NCBI RefSeq assembly: GCF_020042345.1 | Contig: NZ_CP083387.1 | Location: 62,001-126,000 of the forward strand | Source: Arachidicoccus terrestris | Lineage (GTDB): Bacteria; Bacteroidota; Bacteroidia; Chitinophagales; Chitinophagaceae | Direction: 5' to 3' | DNA: 64,000 bases | Shown: piece after piece, positions 36,980-45,081 of the stretch | Layout: each line of letters begins with the position of its first letter | Position numbering within the stretch: position 1 is the stretch's first letter | Made by a program: the position numbers and the translations under genes | Notes under the pieces: generated by a model | Told to the model about the DNA's origin: nothing | The model's database searches: none | The model's input: the letters and a program-made list of their open reading frames with translations, nothing else

Positions 36980-37807
36980 CTATTGATACACTTTTACCCA
37001 ATCAACCAGCATTTTAACAGGCAGGTCTTCAGGCGCTACCTCTCCTACCCAGGAACCACCCAGTTGCTGATCAATCAGTATATAGAAAGGCTGGTCAAAG
37101 GGCCATTGAGAAGGATCCACACCGGCCACCCGTGGGTAGGTAAAGGTTTCTTTACCATTTAACAAATAGACAATCTTATCCGGATACCACATTAAGCCGA
37201 AAATATTATATTCATCTTCTTTATAGATTGCAGTCCCGTAATGTGGTGGTTTTTTATCCTGTTTCAGATCCAGGGTATAATAGGAATGTATTGTCTGGTA
37301 AATAATACTATCCGAGTTCAAATGCTCCATTATGTCGATCTCGCCATTTCTGGGGTAAGGACCATATTTATTGGTCTCAGCCAGCATCCACATAGCCGGC
37401 CAGGCGCCCCGGGCCGTCTCCAGTTTGGCCCTTATTTCTATTTTCCCATACTGAAACGCGAACTTTCCCTTACTATAGATGCCACCGGTTAAAAAACGGC
37501 GCTTGTCAACAGAAGTGTCTGGGTTGTTAATGCCGATTAAGGCCAGCTTGCTATCTTCAATACGATAACATCTTTCATCGCTGGTCATATGTTTATTCCA
37601 GGCGCTGCTGCCTGCCGGCACCTTTGTCCATTTCGTTGAATCTATCCTGGAACTATTAAAATCATCTTTCCAGACTAACTTCCATTTTTTATGGATCCTT
37701 CCTTCTTTTTGAATATAAAGCCGGCTTTTCGCTGTTGTCTGGGAGCTTGTCTTGCAGCCCGGACAATAAAAAGCGATACATACCAGCCCTAATAAAAATT
37801 TGCGCAT
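36980..37807 (-). CDS. GH16-family glycoside hydrolase lipoprotein
   Basis: Compact single-domain retaining endo-glycanase, 275 residues. Signal and lipobox: MRKFLLGLVCIAFYCPGC (Cys18). The fold opens with WKLVWKDDFN, and the catalytic signature is GEIDIMEH with E156, D158 and E161. Substrate-side aromatics appear in ARGAWPAMWML. It resembles laminarinase-like beta-1,3-glucanases, but beta-agarase or other specificities use the same signature. It differs from the other GH16-type gene at 6.5-8.2 kb, which is longer and has added domains. No susC/D is next to it. Confidence 0.93.
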   Translation of the reverse strand: MRKFLLGLVCIAFYCPGCKTSSQTTAKSRLYIQKEGRIHKKWKLVWKDDFNSSRIDSTKWTKVPAGSSAWNKHMTSDERCYRIEDSKLALIGINNPDTSVDKRRFLTGGIYSKGKFAFQYGKIEIRAKLETARGAWPAMWMLAETNKYGPYPRNGEIDIMEHLNSDSIIYQTIHSYYTLDLKQDKKPPHYGTAIYKEDEYNIFGLMWYPDKIVYLLNGKETFTYPRVAGVDPSQWPFDQPFYILIDQQLGGSWVGEVAPEDLPVKMLVDWVKVYQ

Positions 37808-37953
37808 AGCTTAGCTACATTGATATAGACGGCTAAAAGTAAACAAAAATTTAATTTCCGGGTAAAACAATCCACGCATTCGTTCTAATCAAAGCTCCAT
37901 AGGCCATACAAAGATTATCATGCAAATACTTCCAATCGCTTATTTTTGTAGTC

Positions 37954-38517
37954 ATGACTAAAATCTCAAAAAAATCCAGCAACAAGAAGCATAAAGCCAA
38001 TCCGCCTGTTTTGAACGTACCCACTGAAACATTTGATGATCTCATAAACCATATGCGATTCGAATCTTATAATGACTTAAACGCTTTAGAACAACTCATT
38101 CACGACGCCGAATTATCCTCTAAGACCCGTGGCTATAAAATGCCCTCTGATCATCATATTGCCAGGTATCTTCTGTCAAATAAGATGGATGCGGGGTGGA
38201 GAGAAATCAGCCATGAAAAACTGGCCCCATTTCAAACAATGTCAACCTGGCATATTCCCGGTGAAAAAGAACAGAAAGAGCAAGATGAGGAAGCGGCAAA
38301 GAGTTTTGCATTATTCGAACCAACCATCTATGATCCCGGGAAAGTCCGCCATTGGAATCACGCAGACTGGGATCAATTTCTACTGGAAATGAATCACGGT
38401 CCAAATTATTTCAAAAAGGCTGGCAAGACATACTTTTCAAAGCTATCTCTAAAATCATTATATTGCTACTGGAAGGTACTAATCAAGAAAGAGAAGCACT
38501 CATTCAAAATGCACTAA
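37954..38517 (+). CDS. unknown protein with Lys-rich N-terminus
   Basis: I do not recognise this 187-residue protein. It has a basic start (MTKISKKSSNKKHKANPP), no signal peptide or membrane segment, and a helical, charged body with YNDLNALEQLIHDAEL and HWNHADWDQFLLEMNHGPN. It is likely cytoplasmic. It lies 79 bases upstream of a DUF2200 gene on the same strand and may share its transcript. Codon use and reading-frame length support a real gene. Confidence 0.65.
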   Translation: MTKISKKSSNKKHKANPPVLNVPTETFDDLINHMRFESYNDLNALEQLIHDAELSSKTRGYKMPSDHHIARYLLSNKMDAGWREISHEKLAPFQTMSTWHIPGEKEQKEQDEEAAKSFALFEPTIYDPGKVRHWNHADWDQFLLEMNHGPNYFKKAGKTYFSKLSLKSLYCYWKVLIKKEKHSFKMH

Positions 38518-38596
38518 GTACAAAGAATCAATAACCCGTAAGAAATTTTTCGGGCAGAATCATTTCCTGATAAATTTCTAACTCAATTAAAGTACT

Positions 38597-38953
38597 ATGA
38601 ATAATACTGAAAGAATTTACAAGATGAGTTTTGCCGGCGTCTACCCCATGTATATTCAAAAGGCAGAAAAAAAAGGCCGTACGAAAGCCGAAGTAGACGA
38701 AATTATATGCTGGTTAACAGGCTATAGCGAAAAAGGATTAAAGGCGCAATTGGCACTTAAAAGTAATTTTGAGGATTTCTTTGCAAATGCGCCCAGATTG
38801 AACCCCAATGTGGGCAAGATCACAGGGGTCATCTGTGGCTACAGAGTGGAAGACATCGAGGATCCGCTGGTGCAAAAAGTCCGTTATCTGGATAAACTGA
38901 TTGATGAGCTCGCTAAAGGCAAATCCATGGAAAAGATCCTGAGAAAACCCTAG
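38597..38953 (+). CDS. DUF2200-family protein
   Basis: Small cytoplasmic protein of 118 residues that matches the DUF2200 pattern along its length: [29 protein letters not shown] in pieces, ICWLTGY, and [25 protein letters not shown]. Function is unknown; members are widespread stand-alone proteins with a predicted alpha/beta fold. It converges on a lipoprotein gene, with a hairpin between them. Confidence 0.92.
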   Translation: MNNTERIYKMSFAGVYPMYIQKAEKKGRTKAEVDEIICWLTGYSEKGLKAQLALKSNFEDFFANAPRLNPNVGKITGVICGYRVEDIEDPLVQKVRYLDKLIDELAKGKSMEKILRKP

Positions 38954-39077
38954 CGGATCAATATCACCCCGGATATAAAAACGCACTGACACTCATAACA
39001 AACCTATTCATCTTATAAAGCGGTAGATAAACCGTTGCAAATGGGTCATTTTGTTGGGCATAATTCCAGTAAGCGAT

Positions 39078-39140
39078 TTTAAAGCCATCTCTCCATTTAC
39101 ATTACGGCGCTTATCCATTTGCAGGGAGATGGCCTTTAAA
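39078..39140. terminator. terminator-like hairpin between convergent genes
   Basis: Arms at 39078-39093 and 39124-39140 pair nearly perfectly (TTTAAAGCCATCTC core) with one bulge and a 30-base loop. Position between two converging stop codons supports a bidirectional terminator. Confidence 0.6.
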
Positions 39141-39152
39141 ACCAAACTTTAA

Positions 39153-39557
39153 TCAAAACCGATAATTGGCCTGAGCCACTAATATTTCTCCCATTGACTT
39201 ACCTTCTTTCTTCAGCTCTCCATCAACATAGATCTGAACAGTCAACGTAGCATCCGCGTCTTGTCCCAGCGCCTGTATACTGACGTTTGCATTGATGGAC
39301 CCTGCAGGCGCTATAATTTCATCACTAGCCCAGCTTTCGCCACTTAAACTACTCTGCGTTGTAATGTCCGTATCGACGCCATAAACTGTATTGGAAATAG
39401 TAGATCCATCAGAGACGGTGGCCTTGAAGATAATTTTATGGGATTTTGACGGGGGTGTATCTTTTTCTTTGCTGCAGGACGAAATAAGACTTGTTCCTAT
39501 TACAAAGAGGATAACCCACAAGCGCAATCGATTCTTTCGGTTAAAGATATCTTTCAT
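39153..39557 (-). CDS. small lipoprotein of unknown function
   Basis: Probable exported lipoprotein of 134 residues from the start at 39557; a longer frame from 39602 would place 15 extra residues before the signal. The lipobox is SLISSC (Cys about 28). The mature part is a short beta-rich domain with repeated Gly/Ser/Thr strands (IIFKATVSDGSTIS, ATLTVQIYVDGELKKEG). The layout faintly resembles MmpS-like beta-sandwich accessory lipoproteins, but no MmpL transporter is near. It is probably monocistronic. Confidence 0.7.
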   Translation of the reverse strand: MKDIFNRKNRLRLWVILFVIGTSLISSCSKEKDTPPSKSHKIIFKATVSDGSTISNTVYGVDTDITTQSSLSGESWASDEIIAPAGSINANVSIQALGQDADATLTVQIYVDGELKKEGKSMGEILVAQANYRF

Positions 39558-39997
39558 AGTTAAGCGTATTGATGAATTGTTTGATAAAACAAAACTATTC
39601 ATATAACCAGTCTACCCCAATAACCCAAATCAAGTATTTTACCGTTACCTGATTTTCGGTAGATACTACTGCTGCCAATGTCAGTATTCTATCAAATCGG
39701 GAAAGATTTGAAGCATTATAAAAGAATGATGAAATCGCCTGTCCTGCGGCAGACACTAATGATACATCCCTGAAGGAAAAGAAAGTAGCGCTTTCACGCC
39801 TAACTTCTCCATATCCAGCGCGCGTTATTGGCAGACCGGTTGAAGATCATCCATATAGTATAGGTCACTGGCCTGCAGGAAAAAAGTTTATCCGGCTACG
39901 GATAATTTGCCATTCTATATAACAAATCTGGCATTCTTTGTGTGGATCAAATAAAGTATCGCTGGTAATTGTCGTTAAACATTTTAACAGTAACATC
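39558..39997. other. divergent intergenic region with possible coding remnant
   Basis: About 440 bases separate the small lipoprotein from the lipocalin gene. A plus-strand frame without a start, about 39725-39921, reads through some 65 codons and ends with DHPYSIGHWPAGKKF-like sequence. It could be the tail of a decayed gene. No repeat or RNA gene was recognised. Confidence 0.3.
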
Positions 39998-40558
39998 ATG
40001 AAAAATAAATTCCTTGTTGGAAGTGCACTCGCAATAGGTGGGCTAATTCTGTTAAGACCATTTAAAAATAAGCCGAGAAAGGCAGAACCTATCAAAGATT
40101 TTGACCTCAATAAATACTTGGGCAACTGGTACGAAATCGCCCGATTTGATCACGGGTTTGAGAAACAGCTGGATAATGTGATGGCCCAATATCGTTTAAA
40201 CGACGACGACACTATCAAGGTCATCAATAGCGGTTATCACATACAAAAGGAAAAATGGGAAAAGGCGGAAGGAGTCGCCAAATTCAGGGGCGATAAAAAT
40301 ATCGGCGCGCTCAAGGTCAGCTTTTTCGGCGGTATATATGAAGGGTATAATGTACTCGCGGTAGATGATGATTATAATCACGCATTGGTAGCAGGCAGAA
40401 ACCTGAACTATTTATGGATATTATCCAGGCAAAAGATACTACCGCAGCGCATAAAAGACAAGTACACCAAGCTGGCAGAACTTATCGGCTACAATCTCAA
40501 GAATCTGATATGGGTCAATCATGATGCAGTCAGTCCATTTGATCAGGAAATCACTTAA
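39998..40558 (+). CDS. lipocalin-family protein (Blc-like)
   Basis: Lipid-binding beta-barrel, 186 residues from the start at 39998. An upstream in-frame ATG at 39938 would add 20 residues without a proper signal. A short hydrophobic N-terminus (FLVGSALAIGGLILL) anchors or exports it without a clear lipobox Cys, unlike E. coli Blc. The lipocalin signature is LGNWYEIARFDHGFEKQLDN, with the second conserved region ALVAGRNLNYLWILSR. It probably binds membrane-derived lipids or fatty acids in the envelope. It converges on the phosphosulfolactate-synthase-like gene, 18 bases away. Confidence 0.92.
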   Translation: MKNKFLVGSALAIGGLILLRPFKNKPRKAEPIKDFDLNKYLGNWYEIARFDHGFEKQLDNVMAQYRLNDDDTIKVINSGYHIQKEKWEKAEGVAKFRGDKNIGALKVSFFGGIYEGYNVLAVDDDYNHALVAGRNLNYLWILSRQKILPQRIKDKYTKLAELIGYNLKNLIWVNHDAVSPFDQEIT

Positions 40559-40576
40559 ACCGGTTCAAAAGAATAC

Positions 40577-41368
40577 TTAATCACCGGAGTTTTGTTCAGC
40601 TGCCTTTTTAGGCATAAATTGCTGAAAAGTATCTCCCCTTAATCCGATACGCAGTGTCTCTAAAGGAATAACATCATCCGGTGCAATATTCCCTAAATTT
40701 ACATTTGCGCCAAGCAAACTGATAAACCAGGCCTGCTGCGATTTGTTAGGCGCCTCCCAGAGAATTTTGTCCTGTGGTACATTTTTCAGTATTTTATTAA
40801 CCAAAGCAACGTGTGCATTACCATTAGGCCGGTAAATACCTACAGTGCCGCTTTCTCTGGCCTCGGCAATCACCTTCCAGGCACCACATTCCAATTCCTT
40901 ATTCATCATAGAAATCCACAAGTTCGGCCGGATCATAATACCTTCTTCCTTTGAGCCAACTTCAGATAATACGATAAAATCTCTGGATAATTCATTGATA
41001 TAGCGGCATTTTTGGTCATGGGGCATTTGTATAGAGCCATCAGACACCTCCACGCATTCCATTTTATATTTACTAACCAAACTTCGGTATGCATCGAACA
41101 TATCCCGAACTATAAAAGCCTCGAATAAAGTACCACCAAAATAAGTCTTAATGCCTGCTTCGTGATAGAAGGCTAATTTTTTATCCAGTTCTTTCGTAAT
41201 GAGAGATGTACCAAATCCCAGCTTCACTATATCTATATACTCATCACTGGCACCTACCAGATCAGCCGCCTGACGCAGGCTAAGTCCCTTATCCATCACC
41301 ATTGTCAGACCATTTTCTCTTGTCTTTACAGTCCTTTCAGGCAACTGGGGTAACTCAAAATTTTTCAT
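40577..41368 (-). CDS. phosphosulfolactate synthase (ComA) family protein
   Basis: TIM-barrel enzyme family that adds sulfite to phosphoenolpyruvate to give phosphosulfolactate, the first step of sulfolactate/sulfopyruvate and coenzyme M synthesis. Seen in 263 residues: PERTVKTRENGLTMVMDKGL at the start, DIVKLGFGTSLI, KTYFGGTLFEAF, VEVSDGSIQMP and LWEAPNKSQQAWFI, which match the family along the full length. No other coenzyme M or sulfolactate gene is in the window. In a Bacteroidota cell the product could feed cysteate for sulfonolipids; that link is inference. It appears to be a single-gene unit. Confidence 0.9.
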   Translation of the reverse strand: MKNFELPQLPERTVKTRENGLTMVMDKGLSLRQAADLVGASDEYIDIVKLGFGTSLITKELDKKLAFYHEAGIKTYFGGTLFEAFIVRDMFDAYRSLVSKYKMECVEVSDGSIQMPHDQKCRYINELSRDFIVLSEVGSKEEGIMIRPNLWISMMNKELECGAWKVIAEARESGTVGIYRPNGNAHVALVNKILKNVPQDKILWEAPNKSQQAWFISLLGANVNLGNIAPDDVIPLETLRIGLRGDTFQQFMPKKAAEQNSGD

Positions 41369-41944
41369 TGAATCGTTTTAAATAATTGATAAAACAAAGT
41401 AATCCATGGTTTGTAACTCAACATTCGCAATTTTTTGTAGTCACCGATGTATGCACCACAGGTCTTCGATATTTAACAGACGCTCCGATATTCGGTCATT
41501 ATCACATTGTTTTCCGGTACAATATTACGGGATAATTGATTTTTGACAAACTCTCATTCGAAATTAATACCGGAAGATACAGTTTTGCTATAGTCATTAC
41601 CGTAAGCCGCAGCTGATCAACGGTACACTAATAAATGCCTAAACTAAACACTAACGCCGAAGCAAGTAGACTGCGTGGAAAAGAAAAGCAAACGTAATCA
41701 AGGCAATGAGCAATATATATTCAGCAATTATCCAATCAAATACCGGTAAAAAGAAACCTATGATATGCAGTCCATCTCCAGCATTCCGCTCATACTTCGA
41801 ATGCTGGCAAAGCGGCTGGTCTAATTACTGTTTAAGAGACCCTAAAAAAGTGACCTGATTATCCGGCATCCCTATCAGGTTATTCGATAATCAGGTCTCT
41901 AAGTACGCTTAAAGAAGAAATAAGTACTGTAAATATCCGTCTTG
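41369..41944. other. intergenic region upstream of the phosphosulfolactate-synthase gene
   Basis: About 576 bases without a recognised gene. The right part carries the terminator of the downstream-ending GH115 gene (41841-41897). The left part should hold the promoter of the minus-strand ComA-family gene. Nothing else stands out. Confidence 0.5.
41841..41897 (-). terminator. Rho-independent terminator after GH115 gene
   Basis: Perfect 12-base arms GACCTGATTATC (41852-41863) and its complement (41886-41897) enclose a 22-base loop. On the minus strand the hairpin is followed by ACTTTTTTAGG. It lies 47 bases after the GH115 stop and closes the PUL transcript. Confidence 0.85.
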
Positions 41945-44900
41945 TCACTTTCCTTTAGTCCCACTATTATCGCAACTTACTGTCGTCGGTTGAGGCCCCA
42001 TGTAGGAAGGCTTCAGCCCGCCCAGGTCAATGACAATTTTCTGCACGATAATTCCAGGATCCCCGGTAATGATTTTCAACGTGTGCTTACCGGGCCTATC
42101 AATATAAAGAGTTGAGACATTGATGGCCGCGTTACGCTCTACATTTGTCGCCCAGTTCTGAGAATATTCCGGGGAAGAGGAAGAAGGATAATCAACTATG
42201 CCATCATCAATTGTTACACCATAAGTGGTTTGCGAGGTATTGGCTTCATGAAAACCAAAATCCCTGTTTGAACTTAATGGAAAAGTGGGTAATACATAGG
42301 TGTAAACCTTTACCATCCCTCTGTGAAAGGTATAGAAATCATACTGCAGATTCGGCGCCTTGGTATATCTGGAATTTATAACCGGCAAAACAGGACTGCC
42401 CATCATAACAGAAGTATCTGTATAACCTAAATCATTCACTAATTGCATTTCAACACCATAAGACTCAACTTTACGACTAAAACCTGCAGCAGGTATAGAT
42501 ACGACACCGTTTTCTTCAACATATAATCCCTGTAAACTATCGCAGGAAATAGCTGGATTATTGGCCGCCACCAATACCTGTTGATGCCCCCCGTCCATAA
42601 CAATATCAATAATCGCGGTCTTCCGGCCCGATTCCTTTAACTGGTTCCAATCCACAGCTACTTCTACCCGCTGCTGATCCTGCACTTTTCCGGAGCGACG
42701 GCTCAGTTTAACCCAGGGCGCATTCGCCCTGGCGGTCCAGGACAGCACTTTGGAACCGGTATTATACAAATCGAAATAATGAGTCTTTGCGGCCAGCTTG
42801 TCAAAAGTGGGAAGCATATTAGTATAACCGTTTACACCGGTCGTCCCCGAACCTTCTGCCTTTACCTTAAGCTGCCCGTTGCCGGGAAGCTTAAGTGTTT
42901 TTAATTTAGGTTTCTCAAAATAAGAAGCTGTTACCCCATTGACCAAAGAAATAACATGATTCCATTTACCATTCAACAGACGATTATATCCGTCTGTTAT
43001 GGCCTTCAGGCTGTCATGGATCACATCTACCTCTTTTTTAAGACGGTTCGCCGCGCTGTTATGTTCATAATAGCAATCTCTTTGTTGCTGCGCTTTGAGC
43101 CACATCCGGTTCATCAGGCTGGCCCCTGTTACCGGGTAAAGTACCAGCTCGTAAAAAGACGGCTTATAAGCTTCGGGCAATCCGTCATAAATCTTCTTCG
43201 CATCGTTCTGTATTTTTAAATAATCGCTGATCCTGTCTTGTGCCTCATTGTAGTTATCAAAAGAATACTCCGTTTCGGCAGGTATCTCTCTGGCGTGTCT
43301 GTTGGAATTCCATTCAAATCCCCAAGCCATAGATTCCGGCTTTCTGGAGAACGCCAGCCGGTTATACGTTTTAGTTATACGGGCCAGCTGTTGAAAATAT
43401 TCTTTACCATATATATCGGATAACCATTCAGCCTGAAACTCCGGCGCACTGCTAAAACTAAAACTATCCAATTGATAGGCCATACTCAAAAATTGCGTGA
43501 CCGGTGCCTCACAGGACTTGATATCCCCCGCATTCAAAAGCCAATATCTGTCTGCACCAGTGGCGTAAGCCTTATGCAATTCTTCATACATAAGATTGGG
43601 GGGTGTCGACGCCAACCAAAGGTAGTCATGCGGTCTACCTAAATAAGATGCGTGATAATAAACGCCCGAATGTCCTGAACGCAAGCGCTCTTTTTCATTA
43701 CTGAGCTGCTTCAAATACCCATAGTTATCATCCGGCCATACCAGCGTAACTTCATCAGGTAACTTAAGACCGGCATTATAGATATCCAGCACCTCTTTAT
43801 AAGGTACAAAAATCTGTGGTATATCTGCCAAAGGGGTATCGATATATTTTTTAAGGATGCTGCGCTGGTCATTTAAAGCTTCCTCCACCAGCTTCAGTCT
43901 TTCTGACATCGGGTAATCTCCCTGCATTTCCTTATCATGCAGTCCTCTTAAGGCAAGGGTATAGACATTTTCATATGGAGAATTTTCTTTCACCCGTTTA
44001 TCCAGCACGCGCATAATTCCGGTACGATTGGTCTTATAATCCCATTCGCCCATCGTTTTCTTGTCCCATTCGCTGGCATTATTGAACAATAAAGGTTCCG
44101 GATGCGTAGACCCCATGACGATCCCGAAGCTATCGGCAATCACTTTATTCTCCGGATACTTATTAAATGCACTGGAACCTGGATGCATTGCCGGACACAG
44201 GTAGTTGGCGTTGAGTCTCAGCAGAAGCTCAAAGACCTGCCTATAGGTCTTCGGACCAATATTATGAAGCTCTTTTTCATAGGTATCCCGTGCCCAGGGT
44301 CTAAGGCCCCAATCTTCATCATTAATAAACACCCCTCTGTATTTAACCGAAGGGGCGGGAGAAGTAAAATTGCTGACAGACAGGACAACATCCGATCTTT
44401 TTTTAACCGGCACATCTGCCCAAAAATACCAGGGCGAGACGCCGATCACTTTTGAGATACTGAAAAGGCCGAAAGCAACGGCCCGCCGGTCACTCCCAGC
44501 AATGACCAGCGCCTGCCCCACATGGCGAAAAGGATTTTTCACCAGAAAAATCCCGTAACGTTCCCATGCGCCCTTAATCGAATCCACATTTATCTTTCCA
44601 GCAGCAATCAATGCTTTAATCCACCGGTTTGCTTCAATGGTCCCGGCAATCACCAGATTGTCCGCTTTTGCCAGGCTGCGGTTGATACCCGGTGCCTTTC
44701 CAGTAACATTCTGAATGTCTTTTGCAAATAATCTGACGTAGGTATTGACAGCCACCGGATCACGAGGATCCTCCAATATCTTGGCACCGGATAAATTGAA
44801 CATGCCCGCCCCCTTATTATCTGAGGCCTTCGATGTCAGGGTAACCTGGCTATAACCGGCAGTTCCGAGCAGCATCACTGCCGCAATAAAACCTATAACA

Positions 44901-44998
44901 AATCTTGCATCACCGGCGCCATTATGCCCCCTTCCCAGTATCCTGACAGCGCGCCGCATTACTTTGTTCAGGCCATTAATACACTTACACTTCATCAT
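41945..44998 (-). CDS. GH115-family alpha-glucuronidase
   Basis: Predicted to remove (4-O-methyl)-glucuronic acid side chains from xylan or uronic acid from arabinogalactan. The 1017 residues carry a signal segment at about 33-50 (ending AGYSQ), followed by the family core: ISKVIGVSPWYFWADVPV, YRGVFINDEDWGLRPWA, LRLNANYLCPAMHPGS, TLALRGLHDKEM and LVWPDDNYGYL. The C-terminal third contains beta domains typical of the family (LSWTARANAPWVKLS and GKHTLKIITGDPG). Last gene of the PUL, 83 bases after the sulfatase gene, ending at a strong terminator. Confidence 0.95.
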   Translation of the reverse strand: MMKCKCINGLNKVMRRAVRILGRGHNGAGDARFVIGFIAAVMLLGTAGYSQVTLTSKASDNKGAGMFNLSGAKILEDPRDPVAVNTYVRLFAKDIQNVTGKAPGINRSLAKADNLVIAGTIEANRWIKALIAAGKINVDSIKGAWERYGIFLVKNPFRHVGQALVIAGSDRRAVAFGLFSISKVIGVSPWYFWADVPVKKRSDVVLSVSNFTSPAPSVKYRGVFINDEDWGLRPWARDTYEKELHNIGPKTYRQVFELLLRLNANYLCPAMHPGSSAFNKYPENKVIADSFGIVMGSTHPEPLLFNNASEWDKKTMGEWDYKTNRTGIMRVLDKRVKENSPYENVYTLALRGLHDKEMQGDYPMSERLKLVEEALNDQRSILKKYIDTPLADIPQIFVPYKEVLDIYNAGLKLPDEVTLVWPDDNYGYLKQLSNEKERLRSGHSGVYYHASYLGRPHDYLWLASTPPNLMYEELHKAYATGADRYWLLNAGDIKSCEAPVTQFLSMAYQLDSFSFSSAPEFQAEWLSDIYGKEYFQQLARITKTYNRLAFSRKPESMAWGFEWNSNRHAREIPAETEYSFDNYNEAQDRISDYLKIQNDAKKIYDGLPEAYKPSFYELVLYPVTGASLMNRMWLKAQQQRDCYYEHNSAANRLKKEVDVIHDSLKAITDGYNRLLNGKWNHVISLVNGVTASYFEKPKLKTLKLPGNGQLKVKAEGSGTTGVNGYTNMLPTFDKLAAKTHYFDLYNTGSKVLSWTARANAPWVKLSRRSGKVQDQQRVEVAVDWNQLKESGRKTAIIDIVMDGGHQQVLVAANNPAISCDSLQGLYVEENGVVSIPAAGFSRKVESYGVEMQLVNDLGYTDTSVMMGSPVLPVINSRYTKAPNLQYDFYTFHRGMVKVYTYVLPTFPLSSNRDFGFHEANTSQTTYGVTIDDGIVDYPSSSSPEYSQNWATNVERNAAINVSTLYIDRPGKHTLKIITGDPGIIVQKIVIDLGGLKPSYMGPQPTTVSCDNSGTKGK

Positions 44999-45081
44999 GC
45001 TATGATTATACGAATTCTAAAAATATTTTCTTATTGTTTTTTGCGGTCTGATCGAATAGACGCTTCCATCGCCACAATTTT

